A stretch of 64,000 nt of DNA from Acidobacteriota bacterium. GTDB taxonomy: Bacteria; Acidobacteriota; Vicinamibacteria; Vicinamibacterales; UBA823. The stretch is taken from contig PCAK01000028.1 in NCBI GenBank assembly GCA_002730525.1, forward strand, positions 31,594-95,593, read 5' to 3'. Positions 57,409-64,000 of the stretch are shown here, piece by piece; position 1 is the first letter of the stretch, and the number at the start of each line of letters is the position of its first letter. The position numbers were made by a program, and so were the translations under genes. The notes below the pieces were generated by a model. It was not told the DNA's origin. It worked only from the letters and a program-made list of their open reading frames with translations, and did not search any database.

Positions 57409-59835
57409 CTAGTAGTACAGCAGGTACTCCGCCCTGAGCCGCCGCCAGGCGGCCTCGTCCGTGATCCAGCCGCGCGCGATGGCGGCCGGGTCGTCGCCCG
57501 CCTTGATCCGGTCGAGCGTCGCCTGCGACCCGACGAGCCTTGCGGCCGCATCGATCTCGAACACGTCGCCGTAGAGCGCGTGCAGCGCGGCGGCCACTTC
57601 CAGGCCGACACGCACCGGCACGAGCGCGTCGCGGTCGGTGACGATCATGTGGACGCCGCCGCACTGCTCCCCTGCGTGCTTACTGCTCTCGGGCGTGAAG
57701 ATGACCGGATAGAAGCGGATGCCGGGAAGATCCCTTGCGTTCAGCCGGTCGGCCAGCGCGACGCCATCGACCCAGGGCGCCCCCACCTGCTCGAACGGCG
57801 TGTCGGTGCCCCGGCCGACCGAAACGTTCGTCCCCTCGATCGCGCCGATGCCGGGATAGAGGGCGGCCTGATTCAGGTTCCGCATGTTCGGCGACGGATT
57901 GATCCACGGCTGGCCGGTCCAGTCGAACCAGGCGTCGCGGCTCCAACCCGTCATCTCCACGACCGACAGGTCGGCGCCGATTCCGCGCTCGCCGTTGAAG
58001 AGCCGCGCCAGCTCGCCGAGTGTCAGGCCATGGCGGATCGGCATCGGGTGGTAGCCAGTGAAGCCTATGGCAGCGTCGTCTTGCACCGGCCCTTCGATCG
58101 CCGTGCCGCCGATCGGGTTCGGCCGGTCGAGAACGACGACAGCGAGATCCTGCTCGGCGGCAGCTTCCATGACGTAGGCCAACGTCGTCATGTAGGTGTA
58201 GAACCGCGTGCCGATCCCCTGGATGTCGAACACCAGCGTGTCGAGCCCGGCGAGCGTCTCGGGCGCCAGCCGCCGCGTCTCGCCGTACAGCGAATGAATC
58301 GGTAGCTCGGTGCGCTCGTCGCGACTCGACGCCACCGCCGAATCAAGAACCCCGCGGATCCCGTGTTCCGGACTGAACAGTGCGACCAGTTCGACGCCGT
58401 CGGCCTCGTGCAGCAGATCGATCGTCGTCCGGCCGTCGCGCGCCTGGCCGGTGTGGTTGGTGACCAGACCGACGCGTCGCCCTTGCAGCCTCGCGAACCG
58501 CTCGGCGCGCAGCCGATCGATCCCGGTCGCGACCGGCGTCGGGGCCGGGGCCACGCGTCGTCCCGATGCCCCGAAGGCGGTCGCCGCGCCGACCGACCGT
58601 CCGGTCCCAGCCGGCAGGTCGACGAGCGCGGCCGCCGCGACCGTCGAGACCCGCGCCCGTAGCGCGACGACGTTGCCGGTGCCGTTGGGATGGACCCGAT
58701 TCGACAGGAAGACGACGTAGGTCCCGCTCGACGGGTCGAGCCAGAGCGACGTCCCGGTGAAGCCGGTGTGACCGAACGAGCCGATCGGCAGCAGTTCGCC
58801 TCGGTTCGAGGAGAAGACCGAATCGATGTCCCAGCCGAGGCCGCGGCGGTTCGGCTGACTCGCCGGCGTCGAGACGGTCGTCATCCGCGACACCGTGAGT
58901 GGCGCCAGCACCCGCACGCCGTCGAGCGCGCCGCCGCCGAGCAGCATCCGGCAGAAACGCGCGAGGTCGTCGAGTGAACTGAACAGCCCGGCGTGGCCAG
59001 CCACGCCCTTCATCCGCCGCGCCGTCGGGTCGTGCACCGTGCCGCGCAGCATGACGGCATCGGGACCCTCGCAGGGCCAGCCCAGCGGCGGGCACGCCTC
59101 GGTCGGCGCGATCCGCGGCGCGAGCGAGGACGGCGGGTTGAACATCGTGTCGTCCATGCCGAGCGGACCGAAGATCCGTTCGCGGACGTAGCGATCGAGC
59201 GGCAGGCCGGAGACGTGCCCGACGATCTCACCGAGCAGGAAGAAGTTGATGTCGCTGTAGACGAACCCCTCGCCTGGTGGCGCGAGCAGCACCTCCTCGG
59301 TCGCGCGGCGGATGGCGACCTCGGTGCCGTCGAACTCGTCCTCGAGTGGCAGGTCGGGCCGAAGACCCGACGTGTGCGTCAACAGGTGGCGGATGGTGAC
59401 GTCGGACTTGCCGTAGCGACCGAACTCGGGAATGAACGCGGTGACTCGATCGCTCAGCCTGATCCGGCCAGTCTCGACCAGCTGCATGACGCTGGTCGTC
59501 GTGGCGACGACCTTCGTGAGCGAGGCCAGGTCGAAGACGGTGTCGAACGTCATCGTCTCGCGTGTTGGCGAGAGCGACCGGTTCCCGAACACCTTGCGGT
59601 AGACGATCTCGTCCCCGCGTCCGACGAGGACGGCGGCACCCGGGAGCTGGCCGGCGGCGATCGCTTCCTCGACGAGTGCATCGATCCGCTCGAGCCGGAT
59701 CGGGTCGGCGGTCTGCGCAGCGGCCGGGCCGGGCGCGGCGGTCCACGTCCAGAGCGCCAGCGCGCACGCAACCAGGCAGGCGTGCCGGCGTGGGCGCGCG
59801 ACGACAAGGCGCACGAACGAAATCGGGTTCGACAT
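57409..59835 (-). CDS. Beta-lactamase-fold hydrolase fused to DUF1343/NamZ muramidase domain
   Basis: The 808-residue exported protein (ATG 59835, GGAG upstream) has a serine beta-lactamase/PBP domain: SLTK (nucleophile Ser and Lys), YSDIN and HTGFTG as the further active-site motifs. The second half (from about residue 410) is DUF1343, with GLVTNHTGQARDGRT, ALFSPEHGIRG, VLDRPNPIGG and PSPNMRNLNQAALYPG. DUF1343 has been described as exo-beta-N-acetylmuramidase NamZ. The two activities would process muropeptides or muramic acid in the periplasm, linking peptidoglycan hydrolysis and recycling. The frame further upstream is not coding. The gene is convergent with the GGDEF gene. Confidence 0.85.
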   Translation of the reverse strand: MSNPISFVRLVVARPRRHACLVACALALWTWTAAPGPAAAQTADPIRLERIDALVEEAIAAGQLPGAAVLVGRGDEIVYRKVFGNRSLSPTRETMTFDTVFDLASLTKVVATTTSVMQLVETGRIRLSDRVTAFIPEFGRYGKSDVTIRHLLTHTSGLRPDLPLEDEFDGTEVAIRRATEEVLLAPPGEGFVYSDINFFLLGEIVGHVSGLPLDRYVRERIFGPLGMDDTMFNPPSSLAPRIAPTEACPPLGWPCEGPDAVMLRGTVHDPTARRMKGVAGHAGLFSSLDDLARFCRMLLGGGALDGVRVLAPLTVSRMTTVSTPASQPNRRGLGWDIDSVFSSNRGELLPIGSFGHTGFTGTSLWLDPSSGTYVVFLSNRVHPNGTGNVVALRARVSTVAAAALVDLPAGTGRSVGAATAFGASGRRVAPAPTPVATGIDRLRAERFARLQGRRVGLVTNHTGQARDGRTTIDLLHEADGVELVALFSPEHGIRGVLDSAVASSRDERTELPIHSLYGETRRLAPETLAGLDTLVFDIQGIGTRFYTYMTTLAYVMEAAAEQDLAVVVLDRPNPIGGTAIEGPVQDDAAIGFTGYHPMPIRHGLTLGELARLFNGERGIGADLSVVEMTGWSRDAWFDWTGQPWINPSPNMRNLNQAALYPGIGAIEGTNVSVGRGTDTPFEQVGAPWVDGVALADRLNARDLPGIRFYPVIFTPESSKHAGEQCGGVHMIVTDRDALVPVRVGLEVAAALHALYGDVFEIDAAARLVGSQATLDRIKAGDDPAAIARGWITDEAAWRRLRAEYLLYY

Positions 59836-59950
59836 CCCGGCAACTCCGACCGGCGGGCGCCTTTGAGGGCGCGGATTCTGGACTATACTGACAGCATCCG
59901 CGAAATCGAACCAGCCTGCTCCCGCGCGGGGCGGATCAAGAGAGCGACCG

Positions 59951-60808
59951 ATGCGCACCACGTTAGAGACTCGCCGCCTCGTGCCGCTGCTGGCTGCCGT
60001 CTGGCTCGTCCTCGACGCCGGAGCGTTCGCCCAGACCCGGGTCGTCGGAATGGTTCGGGACGAGAACAGCGAACCGATTCCGGGCGCGACAATCACCGCC
60101 GAGAGCACCGAGCGCACCTTCACGGCCACGACCGATGGCGACGGCAACTTCGGCTTCGTCACACTGCGGCCGGGCAACTGGGTGTTCACCGCCAGCGCTC
60201 CCGGCTTCACGCCGTCGCAGATGCGGCGGCGGATCCGGGAACTGGTACGAAACCCGGAGGTCGACTTCTTCCTGGCCCGCGGCGCCTACGGCGAGCGGTT
60301 CGGCGCCGTGGCGCACGTCGACGCCGTCGATCTGCTGCAGCAGCTGGAGGCGGCCGAGGAACTGTACGTCGCGGAGCGGTATCCCGAGGCGATCGCCGCC
60401 TACGAAGCGTTGGCGACGCTGGTCCCCGCGCTCACGACGGTCAAGATGAAGCTGGGCGACGCGTACCTGATGACCGAGCAGTACGCCGAGGCCGAGGCGG
60501 CCTACGAAACGATGCTGGCGGCCGAGGTCGACCTCGACCTGACGCTGAGCCGGCAGCTGCTCTACAACTTCGGCGACACGCGACTGGCGCTACAGGGCGC
60601 CGACGGCGCCGTCGGCTGGTACTGGCAGGCCCACGAGGCCGACCCGGCGTGGAGCCAGCCGCTGCTAAAGCTCGGCGAGATCGCCCTCGATGCGGGCGCC
60701 CAGGCCGAGGCCCGGCGCTACCTGGAACTGGCGGTCGACGCCGAGCCGGGCTCGGAAGCCCAGGCCGTGGCCCGCACATTGCTCGAACGGTTGCCGCCAC
60801 TCCAATAG
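59951..60808 (+). CDS. Carboxypeptidase-regulatory-like plus TPR protein, exported
   Basis: The 285-residue protein has a signal peptide (PLLAAVWLVLDAGAFAQ), a carboxypeptidase-regulatory-like domain (VVGMVRDENSEPIPGATIT, TTDGDGNFGFVTLRPGNW) and a TPR region (AEELYVAERYPEAIAAYEALA, LGDAYLMTEQYAEAEAAYETML, PLLKLGEIALDAGAQAEARRYLE). It is probably periplasmic or outer-surface-associated and helps protein-protein contacts. It is divergent from the NamZ-like fusion by 115 bp. The function is unknown; Acidobacteria have many such proteins. Confidence 0.8.
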   Translation: MRTTLETRRLVPLLAAVWLVLDAGAFAQTRVVGMVRDENSEPIPGATITAESTERTFTATTDGDGNFGFVTLRPGNWVFTASAPGFTPSQMRRRIRELVRNPEVDFFLARGAYGERFGAVAHVDAVDLLQQLEAAEELYVAERYPEAIAAYEALATLVPALTTVKMKLGDAYLMTEQYAEAEAAYETMLAAEVDLDLTLSRQLLYNFGDTRLALQGADGAVGWYWQAHEADPAWSQPLLKLGEIALDAGAQAEARRYLELAVDAEPGSEAQAVARTLLERLPPLQ

Positions 60809-60827
60809 TCGGCGCCTCGCGGGAGTC

Positions 60828-60995
60828 ATGGCCTCCAAGCGGAAGCGGCGCCTGAAGGAACCAGCCGCCAGCGATCGCCGAGGCTGGCAGCGCCCGACCG
60901 CCCTCGCCGCCACGGCCGCCACTCTCGCAGTCGTTTCCCTCCTTGCGTGGCTGACGCTAGGTCCGCCGCCACCGCTGGCACCCGCGCCTGGATGA
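60828..60995 (+). pseudogene. 55-codon N-terminal stub of a membrane protein
   Basis: The ATG at 60828 follows the TPR gene by 19 bp and gives a basic N-terminus (MASKRKRRLKEPAASDRRGW) and one transmembrane helix (ALAATAATLAVVSLLAWLTLG), then ends at PLAPAPG. The beginning looks like the anchors of sulfatase- or TPR-type membrane proteins of Acidobacteria, but the catalytic part is missing. GGGAG lies just before the ATG with short spacing. It ends 2 bp before the S9 peptidase's stop on the other strand. It could also be a genuine small membrane protein. Confidence 0.4.
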
Positions 60996-60996
60996 G

Positions 60997-63699
60997 CTAC
61001 CTCAAGGTGTCGCTGCGCCGCGATCCCTCGCCCCCACCACCGGTTTGCTCCTGCTCGAGGTCCAGCTCCATGATGCTGGGACTCCACGTCCGATCGCCGA
61101 GCAGGTGCTTGACGAAATACTCCGCCCGCAACCAGAACCAGTAGTCGCCCATGTCACCGTACGCGTGCCGTTGCCCGGGGAACATGAAGAAGTCGAAGCG
61201 CTTGTTGGCGCGGATCAGCGCCTCGACCATCCGCAACGTGCCCGCCGGGTGGACGTTGTTGTCGATGTCCCCAGTGGTCAGCAACAGGTGCCCCTTCAGA
61301 TTCTTCGCGAGCTCAGAGTTCTTCTCGATGTCGTACTCAAATGTAATGTTGCCGTCATCGTCCTCGACCTCTTGGACGCCATGGTGTTTTTCGGACCAGT
61401 TCTGATTGTAGACGTCATTGTTGTGGTTGCCGGACGACGAGACGGCCACCTTGAAGAAGTCGGGGTACACGAGCATCGCCGCGGTCGACATGAAGCCGCC
61501 GCCCGAATGGCCGTAGATGCCCACGCGGTCGATGTCGATGAAGACGTGTCGATCGGCGAGCTGCTCGATAGCGGCCTTCTTGTCGGCGAGGCCGTAGTCA
61601 CGCAGGTTGCCGTAGCCGTAGTTGTGGTACCACTTCGATCGGGCGGGGTGGCCGCCCCGATTCCCCACGGTGATGACGATGAAGCCGAACTGTGACAGCG
61701 CGACCTCGGACGGACGGCTGGCGAACGCCTTGGCGACACTCTCGGTCTGCGGCCCCGGGTACACGAAGGCGATGATCGGATATCGCTTGTTCGGATCGAA
61801 GTTGAACGGCTTGTACATAACACCGTACAGGTCGGTGACGCCATCGGCCGCCTTGACCGTGTACGGGATGGGGAAGTCATAGCCGGCCTCCTCCAGCTTG
61901 GAGAAATCGGCTTCTTCGAGATCCATGACCTTGTCACCGCTCGCATCGTACAGCGCCGACGCCGGAGTGGTGTCGACTCGCGAGTAGTTGTCGACAAAGA
62001 AGCGGCTCGATTCTCCCATGACGACTTGGTGATCGAAGTCGCCTGGGCTGAGCAACTGAAGGTCGCTGCCGTCCAGATTCACCCGGTAGAGGTGCCGATA
62101 GTAGGGATCCTCCTCTGGCTCGCGCCCGTTCGCCACAAAGAAGACGACGCCGCTCGCCTCGTCGATACCGACGACCTCTCGGACGGAGAAGGGCCCCTCG
62201 GTGAGCCGGTTCTTCAGCGCGCCATCAGCGCCAAAGCGGTACAGGTGCGCCCAGCCGTCACGCTCCGACCACCAGAGCATGTCGCCTGAGGCGAGGCGAT
62301 CGAGGCGCTTGGTCTCGATGTAGGTGTTGAGTCGCTCCTCGATCAACGGACGGACTTCACCAGTGACCGCGTCGGCCACGCCGACGTCGACCTTGTGCTG
62401 GTCGCGACTTCGACGCCAGAAATAGAACAGATCGGAATCGTCGGACAGCCAGAGGTCGCGGCGCGGCCGGTCGCTGTCGGGATAGATGAACTGGCGCGCG
62501 TCGAAGACGAAGAGCCGCTCGTCCTTGAAGCGATCGGCATGGACCTCGACCATGTTGCTCGTCGAGAAATCGTAGAGGAGGATTTCGGACTGAGCGACGT
62601 GTTCCTCGCCCGGTAGGTCGTACTTGTAGGTTTCGAGCTCCGGGCGCTCGTTGCCCACGGAATGGACGACCCACAGGTCGCCGGACTCGCGCCGGTCGTT
62701 CCGCACGATCGCGATGCGCTTCGAGTCGTTCGACCACGTGACGTCGGCTGGCTTGCGTCGGTCCTTGTTCTTCTCGCGCTCCGGGTCGGTGTCGCCACGT
62801 TCGCGCACGGCATAGCTGTAGTGCACCTCACCATCGGTGGTGAGCGCCGTCTCGTCGACTTCCACAGACTGTTCAGCCTCATCGGCTTCGCTGATCTCGT
62901 CGGTCTCATCAGTCTCGTCGTCGTCTTTTCCCCGCCGGGCGTCGAGGATCTTCTCGTAGTCTTCGCCGCTCATCGTGTAGAGGTTGTCATGTCGGGCGAA
63001 GACCACGATCTGGTCATCGGGCGAGACGCTGGCCCACTCCGGATGGTCGTCAGGCGCCTCCCAATCTTCCAGCTGCCGGAGCGTCCGCGTTTGCACGTCG
63101 TACTCGAAGTGGAACACTCTCTTCTTCGCGCGTCGTCGCTGGTCCTTTTGGTCGTCTTCCTCTTGTTGCTCCTCCTCGACCTGTTCCTCGACCTCGTCTC
63201 GCTCTTCGTCCTGCGACGATTCGACCTCGAACTGCAACGTGTTCACATCGATGAACTTGATACTCTGGATCGGCAGGTGTCGCCCGTCCCACGGGTCTTG
63301 TGTGATGCGCGTGAGCTCGGCGGCAATCCGGTCGTTGTCGAAGATCAGACGCTTGGTTCGTGTTGCCGGGTCGACGAGATAGAAGGACTTCCCGTCCGAG
63401 GTCTCCCACTCGTACCAAAACTGGTCGCTGCCCTCAATCCATCGTGGCTCCACCGTCGTGCTGTATGTGAGTCGGCGCATCTTGTATGGGGCGAAGCGGG
63501 CCGCGAGCCGGTAGTCGGCCGTCGTGACGCGGGCACCCTGTGGCTGGGTGACCTCACTCACGGATTGGGCCGACAAGGCCACCCCGGCGACGGTCACGAT
63601 CGCCACGAGAACAAGGCACCGGCCAGACCGATTCACGGCTGACGACGGGAGCGAGACAACAGGTTGTCCGAACGGGTCATGAGAGAGATAGCGCGCCAT
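60997..63699 (-). CDS. Dipeptidyl peptidase IV-like S9B peptidase, exported
   Basis: The 900-residue protein (ATG 63699, GGAGG upstream) has a signal or membrane helix (VLVAIVTVAGVALSAQ) and an N-terminal beta-propeller. The alpha/beta hydrolase domain has the triad Ser in YGHSGGGF, Asp in TGDIDNNVHP and His in GQRHAYGD. It releases dipeptides from the N-terminus of peptides in the periplasm. Two acidic inserts (EERDEVEEQVEEEQQEEDDQ near residue 170 and DDDETDETDEISEADEAEQ near residue 265) are unusual for the family and could serve as spacers or calcium-binding sites. The coding region looks less GC-rich than the rest of the window. Confidence 0.9.
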   Translation of the reverse strand: MARYLSHDPFGQPVVSLPSSAVNRSGRCLVLVAIVTVAGVALSAQSVSEVTQPQGARVTTADYRLAARFAPYKMRRLTYSTTVEPRWIEGSDQFWYEWETSDGKSFYLVDPATRTKRLIFDNDRIAAELTRITQDPWDGRHLPIQSIKFIDVNTLQFEVESSQDEERDEVEEQVEEEQQEEDDQKDQRRRAKKRVFHFEYDVQTRTLRQLEDWEAPDDHPEWASVSPDDQIVVFARHDNLYTMSGEDYEKILDARRGKDDDETDETDEISEADEAEQSVEVDETALTTDGEVHYSYAVRERGDTDPEREKNKDRRKPADVTWSNDSKRIAIVRNDRRESGDLWVVHSVGNERPELETYKYDLPGEEHVAQSEILLYDFSTSNMVEVHADRFKDERLFVFDARQFIYPDSDRPRRDLWLSDDSDLFYFWRRSRDQHKVDVGVADAVTGEVRPLIEERLNTYIETKRLDRLASGDMLWWSERDGWAHLYRFGADGALKNRLTEGPFSVREVVGIDEASGVVFFVANGREPEEDPYYRHLYRVNLDGSDLQLLSPGDFDHQVVMGESSRFFVDNYSRVDTTPASALYDASGDKVMDLEEADFSKLEEAGYDFPIPYTVKAADGVTDLYGVMYKPFNFDPNKRYPIIAFVYPGPQTESVAKAFASRPSEVALSQFGFIVITVGNRGGHPARSKWYHNYGYGNLRDYGLADKKAAIEQLADRHVFIDIDRVGIYGHSGGGFMSTAAMLVYPDFFKVAVSSSGNHNNDVYNQNWSEKHHGVQEVEDDDGNITFEYDIEKNSELAKNLKGHLLLTTGDIDNNVHPAGTLRMVEALIRANKRFDFFMFPGQRHAYGDMGDYWFWLRAEYFVKHLLGDRTWSPSIMELDLEQEQTGGGGEGSRRSDTLR

Positions 63700-63786
63700 C
63701 GGTGTGCCTCCGTGGAGTCGGCGAAGTCGTTTCAGGAACTCACTGGTGTTGGAGAAACGGTCTTGCAGAATACTCAATCTGGGAGG

Positions 63787-64000
63787 TCACGGTCGAGCTT
63801 GGTCTCCCGTGCCTGGCTGTGCCCTGCCCCCCTTGGTGGTCCATTTATGTATGAGAGAGGTCGGGTCAGATTTCCCCTCCCATGAGCCAGCCCGGTCGGC
63901 GGTCTCCTTCACCACCACGAGCGCCAGCGCCTGATCGGCGCTGACCGTCCGCAGGCGGCGGTGTTCCAGCTCCAAGGCCCTGAGCCGCTTCAGATGATTC
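63787..64000 (-). pseudogene. Fragment of a probable IS3-type transposase OrfA (5' end outside window)
   Basis: The minus frame runs in from the window edge and reads HLKRLRALELEHRRLRTVSADQ, then ALALVVVKETADRAGSW. This resembles the C-terminal part of IS3-family OrfA (leucine-zipper helix, then ADQALDI-like segment), with changes in the normal ending. It then runs into a stretch with no homology (EGKSDPTSLIHKWTT) to a stop at 63787. TGGACCACCAAGGGGG follows on the minus strand, which might be part of a terminal repeat. The presence of a stop and absence of OrfB suggest a remnant. Confidence 0.4.

Overview
The window is a GC-rich (roughly two-thirds G+C by eye) bacterial chromosome segment with tightly packed, mostly minus-strand operons. 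The gene set suggests a member of the Acidobacteriota, perhaps the Vicinamibacteria type. The indicators are a TIGR03436-like VWA protein, a DUF5916/CBM9-like outer-membrane protein, several secreted S9 and M14 peptidases, a kinase with a TolB-like tail, a carboxypeptidase-regulatory plus TPR protein, PEGA and NHL-repeat proteins, and an ArsR-methyltransferase fusion ahead of metH. This assignment is an inference; there is no rRNA in the window.

Layout. 1-5.4 kb: a broken acetyltransferase, SMP-30 lactonase, tandem cyclophilin, PQQ-type propeller, PEGA protein and tag. 5.3-11.6 kb (minus): ArsR-methyltransferase, metH, GNAT and a TrmH-type methyltransferase, with an AT-rich palindromic operator in front. 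11.9-15.5 kb: two small unknown proteins and a CO/xanthine-dehydrogenase-type operon (2Fe-2S, FAD, cytochrome b) whose catalytic molybdenum subunit is missing. 15.7-30 kb: a long minus-strand run of methyltransferase, PIG-L, RidA, a coiled-coil protein, MoxR, DUF58, two VWA membrane proteins, the DUF5916 protein and a prolyl oligopeptidase. 30-36 kb: VWA protein, a possible ECF-promoted micro-ORF, a MoaD-like protein with aldehyde ferredoxin oxidoreductase, and a divergent proline racemase/ornithine cyclodeaminase pair. 36-43.6 kb: NHL lipoprotein, M14 peptidase, truncated asparagine-synthase-like gene, ABHD14-like hydrolase, sulfotransferase stub, a DUF3179 gene with an in-frame UGA, and a PD40 protein. 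44-49.3 kb: a Lol-like ABC export operon. 49.3-51.2 kb: a broken Ser/Thr kinase and tRNA-Glu(CUC). 51.3-56 kb: M23 peptidase, cupredoxin-like lipoprotein, heme A/O synthases and DUF420. 56-64 kb: frameshifted GGDEF protein, beta-lactamase/NamZ fusion, TPR protein, S9B peptidase and a possible transposase fragment.

The most interesting signal is at 41466-42575. A DUF3179 gene carries an in-frame TGA exactly where the family has the first cysteine of its CxxC motif. A perfect 8-bp stem with a 3-nt loop starting with G lies 22 nt downstream, as expected of a bacterial SECIS element. This is a candidate selenoprotein (UxxC). A second theme is a series of genes cut off next to intact neighbours (missing Mo subunit, truncated AsnB-like, sulfotransferase stub, broken kinase, 55-aa stub). 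These are either repeated deletions in a decaying accessory genome or assembly artefacts. A third is a family of composite hairpin repeats in three intergenic regions.
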